Of a stretch of 64,000 nt of DNA, positions 34,501 through 43,438 are shown piece by piece (position 1 is the stretch's first letter; each line of letters begins with the position of its first letter). The stretch lies in assembly GCF_002002885.1 (NCBI RefSeq), contig NZ_CP019510.1, forward strand, positions 248,001-312,000, written 5' to 3'. A program made the translations under genes and the position numbers. Below the pieces are notes generated by a model that worked only from the letters and a program-made list of their open reading frames with translations, did no database searches and was not told where the DNA came from. Source of the DNA: Janthinobacterium sp. LM6. Lineage in GTDB: Bacteria > Pseudomonadota > Gammaproteobacteria > Burkholderiales > Burkholderiaceae_D.

Positions 34501-37500
34501 ATGAAGCCTCTCGGCATTAAAGCAAAAGTCGCGCTGGCCACCAGCCTGACCTCGATCGCCATGATCGCGCTGGTCACCATGATCCAGGTGCAGCACATGC
34601 GCGACGACTTCACCCGAGTACTGCTGAGCCAGCAATCGTCCCTGATCACCCGCACCGCCGCCGAGCTCGACGACAAGCTGGGCATGCTGCTGCAGATCGT
34701 CACCCTGACGGCCAGGCAGCAGCCGCCGGAATTGATCGCCCGGCCCGCCCAATTGCGCGAATACTATTCGCGCCGCTCGATGCTGGTGCTGTTCGATGAT
34801 GTGCTGGTGCTCGACGCGCAGGGCGCCATCGTGGCCGACATGCCGGAGGTGGCGGGGCGCGCCGGCATCAACGTCGCCGAGCGCGAGTATTTCCAGACCG
34901 TGCTGCGCACCCGCCAGCCCATGATCACCGAGCCGATGCTGGGCAAGTCGAGCGGCATGCCCATCGTGCAGATGGTGGCGCCCGTGCTGGCCGCCGATGG
35001 CCAGGTGGCCGGCGTGGTGATCGGCGTGCTGCGCCTGTACAAGGACAACCTGCTGGGCCGCCTGCGCTCGGAAAAGATCGGCAAGAGCGGCTATTACTTC
35101 ATCCTCACGCGCGGCGCCGTGCCGCGCTACGTGCTGCATCCCGATACCAGCCGGCTGCTGCAACCGCGCCAGCCGAACGCCAACCTGACGACGACCCGGC
35201 TGCTGAAGGAAGATGGCGAAGGCAGCATGGTCAGCACCAACAGCCGCGGCATCACGGCCGTCAACAGCTTCAAGCGCCTGAAATCCGTAAACTGGCTGCT
35301 GGCCGCCTCGCTCCCCGTCGACGATGCATTCGAACCGTTCGATGGCGTGCTGTACCGGCTGGTGCTGTGGAGCATCCTCGCCTCGCTGCTGGCCGCTGCC
35401 GTTCTGGGCTGGGTCACCGTGCGCCTGCTGTCGCCGCTGGTGCGCCTGCGCGACACCCTGCTGGCCCTGCGCACCAGCGGCAGCCGTTTCACCCCCGTGC
35501 CGGTGCAGCAGCGCGACGAGATCGGCGAACTGACGGAAGCGTTCAACGGCCTGATGAGCGAACGCGACCGCATGCAGCAGGAACTCGAAGCGCGCGCGGC
35601 GGAACTGGAACAGGAACGCGACCGTGCCGAGGCGGCCAACCGCGCGAAGAGCGATTTCGTGGCCAACATGAGCCATGAAATCCGCACGCCCCTCAATGCC
35701 GTGCTGGGCATGGTGTATCTGCTGGGCAATACCAAGCTCGATACGGAACAACGCAAGTATCTGACCATGGTGCGCGTGGCGGGCCAGTCGCTGCTGGGCA
35801 TCCTCAACGACGTGCTCGACTATTCGAAGATCGAGGCGCGGCGCATGGAATTGTCGCCCGTCGAATTCGACCTCGACGAAGTCATGAACACGCTGGCCAC
35901 GACGATGACGATGAATGCGGGCGAAAAGGAGCTGGAACTGGCCATCGCCGTCGAGCCTGACGTGCCGCGGCGCCTCGTCGGCGACGCCCAGCGCCTGCAG
36001 CAAATCCTCGTCAACCTGGCCGGCAACGCCATCAAGTTCACGGAGAGCGGCGAAGTGGTGGTGGCCGTCAGCCTGGCCGAGAAAGAAAACGGCCGCGCCT
36101 GGCTGCGCTTCGAAGTGCGCGACACGGGCATCGGCATGACGGAACTGCAGCAACAGCAGCTGTTTGCCGCGTTTTCCCAGGGCGACCAGAGCATCACGCG
36201 GCGCTTCGGCGGCACGGGCCTGGGCCTGGCCATCAGCAAGCAGCTGATCCACATGATGGGCGGCGACATCGCCGTCGCCAGCAGCGAAGGCAAGGGCAGC
36301 CGCTTCTGGTTCAGCGTGCCCTTCGAAATGCTGGCGCAGCCGGCCGAAACGCGGCGCACGCCGGCGCTGGGCCAGCTGCGCCTGCTGGTGGCCGACGACA
36401 ACCGCACCACGCGCGAACTGATCGTCAAGCTGATCGAGGCGTGGGGCTGGCTGGCCGACGAAGTCGATTCCGGCTTTGCCGCCATCGAACTGTACCGCGA
36501 ACGCCTGGCGCAGCAGCAACCATACGACGTGGTGCTGGCCGACTGGCACATGCCCGTCATGGACGGCCTGGCCACGGCCAAGGCCATCCGCCAGGCGGCC
36601 AGCGGCCAGCGCCAGCCCATCGTGGTGATGGTCAACGCCTTCGCCCGCAACCACCTGGAGGAAATCTCCAGCGCGGCCGAGGCCGACGTCGTGCTGATGA
36701 AGCCGATCACGGGCTCGAGCCTGTTCGATGCCCTGCACCAGGCGCTGATCGCCAAGAACGACGGCGGCGAGCAACGCATGCTGCACCAGCCGCTGGGCAC
36801 GGAACTGGCCGGCGTGCATTTCCTGCTGGTGGAAGACAATCATTTGAACCAGGCCGTGGCGCGCGGCATCCTCGAACACATGGGCGCCACCCTGGACGTG
36901 GTGGGCGACGGCTTGCAAGCGGTGGAACGGCTGCGCACGGAAGCGCTGCGCTACGACATCGTGCTGATGGACATGCAGATGCCCGTCATGGACGGCTTCA
37001 GCGCCACCCACATCATCCGCACGGAACTGCGCTTGAGCCTGCCCGTGATCGCCATGACGGCCGGCGTGCTGGCGTCCGAGCGCGAGCGCTGCATGACGGC
37101 CGGCATCAGCGATTTCATCGCCAAGCCCGTGGTGGTGGAAGAAATGATGGAAGTCATCCTGCGCCACCTGCCCAAGCGCCCGCCAGTACAGACGGCCGAG
37201 CCGGCACGCGTCGCCGATGAAGAAGTGTTTTCCATGGCGCCGCTGATGCGCGTGATGGGGCGCGATGCGAAGGGGCGCGGCGTGCTGCGGCGCATGGTGG
37301 AAGACGCGCTGAACAAGGGCATGACGCCCGTGCGCGACGCCGAAACGGCCTTGCAGGCGGGCCGCCACAGCGACGTGGCGCGCATCCTGCACAGCGTGCG
37401 CGGCTCCGTCGGCACCCTGGGCACGAAACGCCTGATCCGCACCGCGTTCGCCACCGAGGAAGCCATCGACGCGGGCCGCCTGGACGAGGTGCCGGCGCTG

Positions 37501-37575
37501 CTGGCGCAGACGGCGCAGGAACTGGAGCAGGCGCTGGCGGCGGCGGCGGATTGGTTGTCCAGGCTGAAGGATTAA
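34501..37575 (+). CDS. Hybrid sensor histidine kinase with two receivers and HPt
   Basis: A 1024-residue hybrid kinase. A membrane helix (about 10-32) is followed by a periplasmic double-Cache-like domain (about 35-285), a second helix (about 290-312) and HAMP. HisKA has the phosphorylated His392 ([10 protein letters not shown]), then the HATPase domain with [13 protein letters not shown]. Two receivers have phosphoacceptors Asp681 ([10 protein letters not shown]) and Asp824 ([10 protein letters not shown]). The C-terminal HPt carries His964 (LHSVRGSVG). GAAAGGAAATC precedes the ATG. No output domain or partner regulator is adjacent, so it likely phosphorylates one elsewhere. It is divergent from fnr across a 239-base gap with no recognised operator. 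Confidence 0.94.
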   Translation: MKPLGIKAKVALATSLTSIAMIALVTMIQVQHMRDDFTRVLLSQQSSLITRTAAELDDKLGMLLQIVTLTARQQPPELIARPAQLREYYSRRSMLVLFDDVLVLDAQGAIVADMPEVAGRAGINVAEREYFQTVLRTRQPMITEPMLGKSSGMPIVQMVAPVLAADGQVAGVVIGVLRLYKDNLLGRLRSEKIGKSGYYFILTRGAVPRYVLHPDTSRLLQPRQPNANLTTTRLLKEDGEGSMVSTNSRGITAVNSFKRLKSVNWLLAASLPVDDAFEPFDGVLYRLVLWSILASLLAAAVLGWVTVRLLSPLVRLRDTLLALRTSGSRFTPVPVQQRDEIGELTEAFNGLMSERDRMQQELEARAAELEQERDRAEAANRAKSDFVANMSHEIRTPLNAVLGMVYLLGNTKLDTEQRKYLTMVRVAGQSLLGILNDVLDYSKIEARRMELSPVEFDLDEVMNTLATTMTMNAGEKELELAIAVEPDVPRRLVGDAQRLQQILVNLAGNAIKFTESGEVVVAVSLAEKENGRAWLRFEVRDTGIGMTELQQQQLFAAFSQGDQSITRRFGGTGLGLAISKQLIHMMGGDIAVASSEGKGSRFWFSVPFEMLAQPAETRRTPALGQLRLLVADDNRTTRELIVKLIEAWGWLADEVDSGFAAIELYRERLAQQQPYDVVLADWHMPVMDGLATAKAIRQAASGQRQPIVVMVNAFARNHLEEISSAAEADVVLMKPITGSSLFDALHQALIAKNDGGEQRMLHQPLGTELAGVHFLLVEDNHLNQAVARGILEHMGATLDVVGDGLQAVERLRTEALRYDIVLMDMQMPVMDGFSATHIIRTELRLSLPVIAMTAGVLASERERCMTAGISDFIAKPVVVEEMMEVILRHLPKRPPVQTAEPARVADEEVFSMAPLMRVMGRDAKGRGVLRRMVEDALNKGMTPVRDAETALQAGRHSDVARILHSVRGSVGTLGTKRLIRTAFATEEAIDAGRLDEVPALLAQTAQELEQALAAAADWLSRLKD

Positions 37576-37603
37576 GCTCGTTTGAACCCAAGAGATCAAG
37601 GCC

Positions 37604-37630
37604 GGGGTCGTACCCTCAGGGTACGACCCC
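37604..37630. repeat. 27-bp double palindrome, copy 4
   Basis: Arms GGGGTCGTACCC and GGGTACGACCCC flank TCA and are perfectly complementary. It lies in the 71-base gap between the convergent hybrid kinase and modE genes, where a bidirectional terminator would be expected. Confidence 0.82.
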
Positions 37631-37646
37631 AGTCCTTGCTGTGGGT

Positions 37647-38471
37647 TTAGGCGGGCACGCCCAGAATCACGCTGGACGCTTTAAATATTGCCGTCACGTT
37701 GCTGCCGAGTTCGATGCCCAGCTCGGTGCTGCTCTGGTTCGTGATGATGGCGGCAATCGTGCCGCCGCGCGGCAGGTCCAGCACCACTTCCGTGTTGACG
37801 GCGCCCGTCTGCACGCGCGTCACGACCCCGGCCAGCTGGTTGCGCGCGGAAAAGCGCGCGCCCTGGCTGTCCGTCACGAGGATGATGGACGAGGCCTTGA
37901 TCAGCGCAAACGCTTCCGCGCCCGGCACCAGGCCCAGGCTGGCGCTGCTGCCCTGCGTGACGATGGCCACGATATGCTGTCCGCCCGGCAATTCCAGGGT
38001 GACTTCATCGTTGACGGCGCCCTGTTTCAGTTCAGCAACTTTACCGAGGAATTGATTGCGTGCCGTGGTTTTCATGGCCATTCTCCGTATGAGTAAAAGA
38101 TCGTCGGCGATGCCTTCCGCCTGGCTGCCCAACTGGCGCAGGTAGCGGGCATGCTCGCGCTCGATGATACGGAAATTGTCGACCAGCTGGCGCCCCCGTG
38201 GCGTCAGCCGCGTGCCGCCGCCGCCCTTGCCGCCCGTCAAACGCTCGACCAGCGGTTCGCCGGCCAGGTTGTTCATCGCGTCGATGGCGTCCCAGGCCGC
38301 CTTGTAGCTCATCTTCACAAGCTTGGCCGCCTGCGTGATGGAGCCGCATTCGGCGATGGCGCCCAGCAATTCCACCCGCCCGGCGCCGCCCAGGTTTTCT
38401 CCGCCCACCGTCATCCATACCGAGCCTTGCAGGCCGATTTCCGCTGCCGCTGATTTATCCAATGCGTTCAC
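37647..38471 (-). CDS. modE: Molybdate-responsive regulator ModE
   Basis: A 274-residue regulator. The N-terminal winged helix (about 25-110; GSITQAAKLVKMSYKAAWDAID) binds DNA. Two tandem Mop/TOBE units bind molybdate (KTTARNQFLGKVAELKQGAV, then FSARNQLAGVVTRVQTGAV). It represses molybdate uptake genes when molybdate is plentiful. It is the last gene of the modABC-modE unit and overlaps modC by 17 bases. A ModE box lies before modA, so the operon is likely autoregulated. Confidence 0.95.
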   Translation of the reverse strand: MNALDKSAAAEIGLQGSVWMTVGGENLGGAGRVELLGAIAECGSITQAAKLVKMSYKAAWDAIDAMNNLAGEPLVERLTGGKGGGGTRLTPRGRQLVDNFRIIEREHARYLRQLGSQAEGIADDLLLIRRMAMKTTARNQFLGKVAELKQGAVNDEVTLELPGGQHIVAIVTQGSSASLGLVPGAEAFALIKASSIILVTDSQGARFSARNQLAGVVTRVQTGAVNTEVVLDLPRGGTIAAIITNQSSTELGIELGSNVTAIFKASSVILGVPA

Positions 38472-39168
38472 CTAATGCCTTATTTTCTTCCATGCTGTCA
38501 ATTTGTCCGTCACGCAAGTAAAGCACATGTTCACCCAGAATGCGCGCATCTTCGGGATCATGTGTGATCAGGATCATAGGCACGTCCAGGCGCTGCTGCC
38601 ACTGGCTCAACTCCAGGCGCATTTTGACACGCAGGGCCGGATCGAGGGCGGCGAACGGCTCGTCGAGCAGCAGCGCGTTTGGCTCGGCCACGAGCGCCCT
38701 CGCCAGCGCCACCCTTTGGCGCTGGCCACCGGACAACTCGTCGGGGAACTGGTGCGCCAGTTCCTGCAGGTGGAACGCGTCGAGCCAATGCTCGACCTTC
38801 TGCAATTTTTCGTGCGCGCGCGGGTTGAACCAGCCGCGCGCCAGGCCGAAGCCCACGTTCTGGCGCACCGTCAGGTGCGGGAACAGGGCGTAATCCTGGA
38901 ACAGGTAGGCGACATTGCGCTGCTGCGGCGGCAAGTTGATGCCGGCGGCGGAATCGAACAGGGTGCGCCCGTTCAGGCGGATATGGCCCGCGTCCGGTGT
39001 AAACAGTCCGGCAATGGCTTTCAGGGTCATGCTCTTGCCGGCGCCGGACGGGCCATACATGGCGATGCGCTGGCTGCTGGAGGTGCATTGCACGTGCAGG
39101 TCGAAGCGGCGTTTGCCGGAGCGCAAGGTGGCGCGGAGGTCGAGGTCGAGTTGCATGGGCGTCATCAT
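38455..39168 (-). CDS. modC: Molybdate ABC transporter ATP-binding protein
   Basis: A 237-residue ATPase that powers molybdate import. The Walker A motif is GPSGAGKS, the signature LSGGQRQRVALARAL, and Walker B LLLDEPFAALD. The usual C-terminal Mop domain of ModC (family length about 350) is absent; the protein ends right after the ATPase domain. ModE, encoded next, supplies Mop domains. Several start codons are possible (39165, 39168, 39177); 39168 is used because GAGG lies just upstream. Confidence 0.92.
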   Translation of the reverse strand: MMTPMQLDLDLRATLRSGKRRFDLHVQCTSSSQRIAMYGPSGAGKSMTLKAIAGLFTPDAGHIRLNGRTLFDSAAGINLPPQQRNVAYLFQDYALFPHLTVRQNVGFGLARGWFNPRAHEKLQKVEHWLDAFHLQELAHQFPDELSGGQRQRVALARALVAEPNALLLDEPFAALDPALRVKMRLELSQWQQRLDVPMILITHDPEDARILGEHVLYLRDGQIDSMEENKALGERIG

Positions 39169-39173
39169 AGGCC

Positions 39174-39845
39174 TCATTTGTGCGCGATGCGCCCGGGCGC
39201 CAGGCGGCCGGCCGACAGCAGCACCACGATACACACGGCCGAGGTGATCAGCACCAGGGTGTTGGCCACGTCGTCCTGGCCCGCCTGCACGGCTTCATAC
39301 ACGGCCACCGACAGGGTCTGCGTCTTGCCGGGGATGCTGCCGGCCACCATCAGGGTGGCGCCGAATTCACCGAGCGCGCGCACAAAGCCCAGCAGCACGC
39401 CGGCGAGGATGCCGCGCCAGGCCAGCGGCAAGGTCACGCGGAAAAAGATCGCCATTTCCGAAATGCCCAGCACGCGGGCCGCCTGCTCCAGCTGGCCGTC
39501 GACCGCTTCGAAAGCGGCGCGCGCGGGCTTGAAGACGAGGGGAAAGGCGACCACCGTGGAGGCGATCACGGCGCCCTGCCACGTAAAGATCAGGTTGATG
39601 CCGAAGTTGTCCTGCAGCCAGATGCCCAGCGTGCCGCGCCGGCCCAGCAGCACCAGCAGGTAATAGCCGAGCACGGTGGGCGGCATCACCATCGGCAGGG
39701 TCAGGAGGGCGTCGAGCAGCTCGCGCCCGGGAAAACGCGTGCGCGCCAGCAGATAGCCCGTACCGATGCCGAGCAGCAAATTGAGCGCCGTGGCCCACGC
39801 CGCTACCTTGAGCGACAGGGCCAGCGCGGTCCAGGCGATATCCAT
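39174..39845 (-). CDS. modB: Molybdate ABC transporter permease
   Basis: A 223-residue inner-membrane permease with five helices. The ABC-permease EAA loop is EAVDGQLEQAARVLGISEMAIF, and the family stretch LPMVMPPTVLGYYLLVLLG is present. The ATG at 39845 (MDIAWTALALSLK) is taken because the frame upstream is basic and non-hydrophobic. It lies between modA (16-base gap) and modC (five-base gap). Confidence 0.94.
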   Translation of the reverse strand: MDIAWTALALSLKVAAWATALNLLLGIGTGYLLARTRFPGRELLDALLTLPMVMPPTVLGYYLLVLLGRRGTLGIWLQDNFGINLIFTWQGAVIASTVVAFPLVFKPARAAFEAVDGQLEQAARVLGISEMAIFFRVTLPLAWRGILAGVLLGFVRALGEFGATLMVAGSIPGKTQTLSVAVYEAVQAGQDDVANTLVLITSAVCIVVLLSAGRLAPGRIAHK

Positions 39846-39861
39846 GCGCGTTCGTTTTACC

Positions 39862-40620
39862 TTATGGCTTCTTGAAACCGTACTTGGCGAGGATGGCTTG
39901 CGCCGGCGCCGTCTGCAGGTAGCTGACGAAGCGCTTCGCTTCAGCGGCATTGCCGCTGCCCTTGATGGTGGCGATCGGATACAGCACGGGCGCGTCCAAT
40001 GGCACGTCCAGCACCACGTTCACCTTGTCTTTCATGATGGCCGCGTCGGTGGCGTAGACAAAGCCCGCATCGACTTCGCCGCGCGCCACGTAGTCGAGCG
40101 ACTGGCGCACGTTCTGCGTGCCGATGGCCTTGGGCTGCACGGCGTCCCACAGCTTCGCCTTCTTCAGCGCGCCTTCGGAGTAACGGCCGACGGGCACGCT
40201 GGCCGGATTGGCGATGGCCACGCGGGTCACGCCCTTGTGCGTCAGGTCGCTCAAGTTCTTGATGCCCAGCTTGCTATCGTGCGGCACGATCAGCACCAGG
40301 CTGTTGCCGACGAAGTCCATGCGGTCGGCCGGCAATACCAGGCCCTGCTTTTGCGCCGCATCCATGGTTTCCTGGTCGGCGGAGGCAAACACGTCCACGG
40401 GCGCGCCCTTGACGATCTGTTGCAGCAGCACGCCCGAGGCGGCGAAGTTCAAGGACACCTTGCTGCCCGGATACTGCGCCTCGTAGCTCTGCGCCGCATC
40501 CTTGAACGCATTCGTCAGGCTGGCCGCGGCCGACACCACCACTTCGCCGGCAAGGGCGGAGGTGGCGGCGGTGGCCAGCAGGGCGGTGCCAAGCAGGCGG
40601 GCGAGGGAGGTGAGGCGCAT
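39862..40620 (-). CDS. modA: Molybdate-binding periplasmic protein
   Basis: A 252-residue substrate-binding protein with a signal peptide (about 1-24, ending TSALA). Family marks are VVVSAAASLTNAFKDAAQ near the mature N-terminus and NFAASGVLLQQIVKGAPVDVFASAD, whose serines and backbone hold molybdate. The ATG at 40620 is chosen because the signal peptide starts there. It is the first gene of the mod unit, about 37 bases downstream of the ModE box. Confidence 0.95.
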   Translation of the reverse strand: MRLTSLARLLGTALLATAATSALAGEVVVSAAASLTNAFKDAAQSYEAQYPGSKVSLNFAASGVLLQQIVKGAPVDVFASADQETMDAAQKQGLVLPADRMDFVGNSLVLIVPHDSKLGIKNLSDLTHKGVTRVAIANPASVPVGRYSEGALKKAKLWDAVQPKAIGTQNVRQSLDYVARGEVDAGFVYATDAAIMKDKVNVVLDVPLDAPVLYPIATIKGSGNAAEAKRFVSYLQTAPAQAILAKYGFKKP

Positions 40621-40656
40621 GATCGTATCCTTGTAAAGTGAACGGTGAACAAGGAG

Positions 40657-40680
40657 CGTAATATACACTTATATATAGCG
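40657..40680 (-). promoter_or_regulatory. ModE box upstream of modA
   Basis: CGTAATATA (40657-40665), six bases, then TATATAGCG (40672-40680) matches the ModE operator pattern CGNNATATA-N6-TATATNNCG. It sits where a repressor would block the modA promoter. Confidence 0.85.
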
Positions 40681-40703
40681 TTCTGCCATTGCATGGGTCA
40701 AGG

Positions 40704-40720
40704 CAATGCCAATGGCATTG
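40704..40720. promoter_or_regulatory. 17-bp palindrome between modA and the desaturase
   Basis: CAATGCC-AAT-GGCATTG is a perfect inverted repeat 23 bases beyond the ModE box in the divergent intergenic region. It looks like an operator for an unidentified dimeric regulator. Confidence 0.4.
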
Positions 40721-40786
40721 ACAGACGGGGATGACCGGACTATTTTTAACAAGAGACAACTATCCACTACTTTCCAGGGTTAAACG

Positions 40787-41569
40787 ATGGGATACGCAGC
40801 GCTACTGCTTGGCCCCTTGATGCTCCTGGCGGTCATTGTTCTGGCATTGCTCATCGAGAGGCGGCATCCCCTGCAACAACAGCCTGCGGGGGCGTCACGC
40901 TTCAATCTTGCGTATATGCTCATCTATGCCGCCAGCGGCGCCATGCTGGCCCCGCTCACGGCCATCGTCACGGTACAGTTTGTCAATGCGGCCGGCGGCG
41001 GGCTCATCAATCTAGCCTCTTCAGGCTGGATGCTGGCGCCGGCCTTCATCGCGTATGCCCTCTGCATGGATTTTCTGGAATACGTCTTTCATCGCGTGCA
41101 ACACCACGTACCCGCCCTGTGGGCCATGCATTCCTTCCATCACAGCGATACGGCCATGAATGCCAGCACAACGACGCGGCACTATTGGGCCGAAGCGGGC
41201 ATCAAGGCGCTGAGTATCTATCTGCTGGCGGGGATCTTATTCAAGACCAACATGGTGATTCTGGGAATGTACGGGATGCTGGGCTTGTATCATGTTTTCC
41301 CGCACATGAATGTCCGGGTCGGCTTTGGCCGTTACTGGATGCTGTGCAATTCTCCGCAGTACCATCGCGTTCATCACTCGGTGCAAGCCGAGCATTTCAA
41401 CTGCAATTTCGCGGGGCTGTTCCCCGTCTTCGACTGGCTGTTCGGCACCCACCATATTCCCCGCGCGGGAGAGTATCCCCCGACGGGCCTGGACACGGGC
41501 AAGGCGCCGGGCACCTTGCTTGACGCGCTGACGTGGCCGGTGCACAGCAAGACCCCGTCCATCCCCTAG
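40787..41569 (+). CDS. Sterol desaturase / fatty-acid hydroxylase family protein
   Basis: A 260-residue membrane diiron hydroxylase. Four helices occupy about 5-120. The histidine clusters are HRVQHH, HSFHHSD and HRVHHSVQAEH, which bind the two irons. Substrates in this family include fatty acids, sterols, carotenoids and ether lipids; none can be chosen here. It starts at 40787 and is divergent from modA. The TAG stop overlaps the stop of the convergent BASS gene by four bases. Confidence 0.9.
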   Translation: MGYAALLLGPLMLLAVIVLALLIERRHPLQQQPAGASRFNLAYMLIYAASGAMLAPLTAIVTVQFVNAAGGGLINLASSGWMLAPAFIAYALCMDFLEYVFHRVQHHVPALWAMHSFHHSDTAMNASTTTRHYWAEAGIKALSIYLLAGILFKTNMVILGMYGMLGLYHVFPHMNVRVGFGRYWMLCNSPQYHRVHHSVQAEHFNCNFAGLFPVFDWLFGTHHIPRAGEYPPTGLDTGKAPGTLLDALTWPVHSKTPSIP

Positions 41570-42570
41570 ACGCGCACCGCCGCCGCCTCGTCGCGCCGCG
41601 CATACTTTTGCGCGATCACGGCGCAAATCATCAGCTGAATCTGGTGGAACAGCATCAGCGGCAGGATCACCATGCCCAGCGAACGCGTGGAAAACAGCAC
41701 CTTGGCCATGGGCACGCCGCTGGCCAGGCTTTTCTTCGAGGCGCAAAAGACGATGGCGATTTCATCTTCCTTGTTGAAACCCAGACGGCGGCTGACAAAG
41801 GTCGAAATACCCAGCACCAGCGCCAGCAGCAGCAGGCTGATCAGGCCCAGGGCCACCAGCGTTTCCACCGAAATCGTATGCCACAGACCTTCGCTGACGG
41901 CTTCGCTGAAGGCCGTGTAGACCACCAGCAAGATCGAACCCTGGTCGACGTATTTCAGGGTGGCCTTGTGGCGGTCGACCCAGCGGCCGATCCAGCGGCG
42001 CAGGAACTGGCCGGCCAGGAAGGGCAGCAGCAGTTGCAGGACGATGGACAGCACGGCGTCCACCGACGACTTGCTTTCCGCGCCCTTGGCCACCAGCAAG
42101 CCCACCAGGATGGGGGCGAGGAAAATGCCGATGAAGTTCGAAGCCGAAGCGCTGCAGATGGCGGCCGGCACGTTGCCGCGCGCCATGGCGGTCATGGCAA
42201 TTGAGGACTGCACGGTGGACGGCAACGCGCACAGGAACAAGATGCCCATGTACAGGTCGGGCGTCAGGAAGGTCAGCGCCAGCGGACGCAGTGCCAGGCC
42301 AAGCAGAGGAAACAGGACAAAGGTGCTGGCCAGCACCAGCAAGTGCAGGCGCCAGTGCATGGCGCCTGCCACCACGGCTTCGCGCGACAGCTTGGCGCCG
42401 TGCAGGAAGAACAGGGCGCCGATGGCGACGGTAGTGATATTGCCGAAGACCACAGCCGTCTGGCCCGTGCAGGGCAGGAAAGTAGCCAGCGCCACGGTAA
42501 CGAGCAGGGCGATGGTGAAGTTATCGGGTTTCAGATTGCGCAACAGGGCAGCGGGAGAAAAAGAAGACAT
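41566..42570 (-). CDS. Bile acid:sodium symporter family (BASS) transporter
   Basis: A 334-residue membrane protein with about ten helices of the SBF-like/YfeH group. Visible family marks are LFLCALPSTVQSSIAMTAMARGN with the polar crossing region, and IVFCASKKSLASGVPMAKVLF near the C-terminus. Members move organic anions with sodium; the substrate here is unknown. The ATG at 42570 (MSSFSPAALL) is preferred over 42621. It overlaps the sterol desaturase-family gene tail to tail by four bases. Confidence 0.9.
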   Translation of the reverse strand: MSSFSPAALLRNLKPDNFTIALLVTVALATFLPCTGQTAVVFGNITTVAIGALFFLHGAKLSREAVVAGAMHWRLHLLVLASTFVLFPLLGLALRPLALTFLTPDLYMGILFLCALPSTVQSSIAMTAMARGNVPAAICSASASNFIGIFLAPILVGLLVAKGAESKSSVDAVLSIVLQLLLPFLAGQFLRRWIGRWVDRHKATLKYVDQGSILLVVYTAFSEAVSEGLWHTISVETLVALGLISLLLLALVLGISTFVSRRLGFNKEDEIAIVFCASKKSLASGVPMAKVLFSTRSLGMVILPLMLFHQIQLMICAVIAQKYARRDEAAAVRV

Positions 42571-42740
42571 GCGGTAGCCTGGTAACGACGCAGCCGTGCA
42601 ACGCTGTGCCGGGGATGACAAACAGCGCCGGGAGCGGCGCCAGTGCTGGCTATTCTACTTGTATTTCCCTGCTCCTTGCCCGGCTCCTTGCCTGGCGGCA
42701 TCGGCATGGCTGGCCGGGTAAAACCGTGCGGACAAAAAAA

Positions 42741-42762
42741 TGCCCTGTCCGCAGACAGGGCA
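42741..42762 (-). terminator. Rho-independent terminator after the BON gene
   Basis: On the minus strand TGCCCTGTC / GACAGGGCA with a 4-base loop is followed by seven T (A-run 42734-42740 on the plus strand). It lies about 40 bases past the BON gene stop. Confidence 0.9.
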
Positions 42763-42803
42763 ACCCGGAGTAAAGTACAGCGCGAGGCGTTACCGCGAGG
42801 GGC

Positions 42804-43166
42804 TTAGCCGGCGGCTTTGACTTTCAGCTCGTTCTTGATTTCTTTCACGCCGCTCACGGAAGCGACGATCTGCACGACGCGGTCACCCGCTTCGGCGCTC
42901 GGCACGTCGCCCGACAGGACGACCACACCTTGCTGGGTTGCTACCTTGACGGGCAGGGCAGCGGCTTGCGCATCGGCGCTCAGGGCGGCCTTGGCCGAGG
43001 AAGTGATGGTTTCATCAGGGACGGCGGCGGCGGCGTTGGCGGCCACGACGGTGTCAGCAGGAGCTTGTGCTTTTGGGGCGGAGTCAGCTGCATGCGAAGC
43101 GGTGATCGAGGCGCCCGACAGTACGATAGCGGCGACCAGGGTATTGAACAGTTTCGATGTTTGCAT
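42804..43166 (-). CDS. BON-domain periplasmic protein
   Basis: A 120-residue exported protein. The signal peptide is at about 1-27 (ending SHA). One BON domain follows at about 50-118: ITSSAKAALSADAQAAALPVKV, then QGVVVLSGDVPSAEAGDRVVQI and VKEIKNELKV. OsmY-type BON proteins bind phospholipid or help envelope integrity under stress. The ATG at 43166 is used. Upstream lies a perfect sigma-54 promoter with an IHF site and two GlrR-type sites, so it is probably switched on by the GlrK/GlrR system encoded alongside. Confidence 0.9.
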   Translation of the reverse strand: MQTSKLFNTLVAAIVLSGASITASHAADSAPKAQAPADTVVAANAAAAVPDETITSSAKAALSADAQAAALPVKVATQQGVVVLSGDVPSAEAGDRVVQIVASVSGVKEIKNELKVKAAG

Positions 43167-43252
43167 GGTAGTTCCTCTCAATGAAGTTAAAAGCTTCTTA
43201 CTTGGCTATAGCAATAAACAGCAACACTTTGAAGCGTCACATCTACCCATAC

Positions 43253-43268
43253 AGCAAGCACCGTGCCA
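43253..43268 (-). promoter_or_regulatory. Sigma-54 (-24/-12) promoter of the BON gene
   Basis: Read on the minus strand: TGGCAC-GGTGC-TTGCT, a perfect match to TGGCAC-N5-TTGCW. Transcription would start near 43242 and give a leader of about 75 bases before the ATG at 43166. Confidence 0.9.
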
Positions 43269-43287
43269 GCTTTTAATTTTCCTTGAA

Positions 43288-43300
43288 AATCAACGACTTA
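43288..43300. promoter_or_regulatory. IHF consensus site
   Basis: AATCAACGACTTA matches WATCAANNNNTTR exactly. It lies between the sigma-54 promoter and the two activator sites, where DNA bending is needed. Confidence 0.6.
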
Positions 43301-43361
43301 TACTCGAACTCGATTTTTCCAGCGTGTTTCAGACGGATCTGGCCAGAAAATCCGGGCTTTT

Positions 43362-43379
43362 TGTCGCCTGGCAGCGACA
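43362..43379. promoter_or_regulatory. GlrR-type activator site A
   Basis: TGTC, ten bases, GACA: the TGTC-N10-GACA pattern described for GlrR in enterobacteria. Its centre lies roughly 130 bases upstream of the predicted start of BON transcription. The flanks are inverted too (TGTCGC/GCGACA). Confidence 0.8.
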
Positions 43380-43438
43380 GCTTGTGGCAACAATATCAAT
43401 GTTTCAATCTAAGCCGCTGATTTTTAACACTTTATTTT

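Noticed and set aside
34381-37599. A very long open frame (over 1000 codons) on the minus strand
   Set aside because: It lies opposite the hybrid kinase gene, whose domains and motifs are unmistakable. Its translation is rich in H, G, R and Q with no recognisable domain, as expected for a shadow of GC-rich coding sequence.
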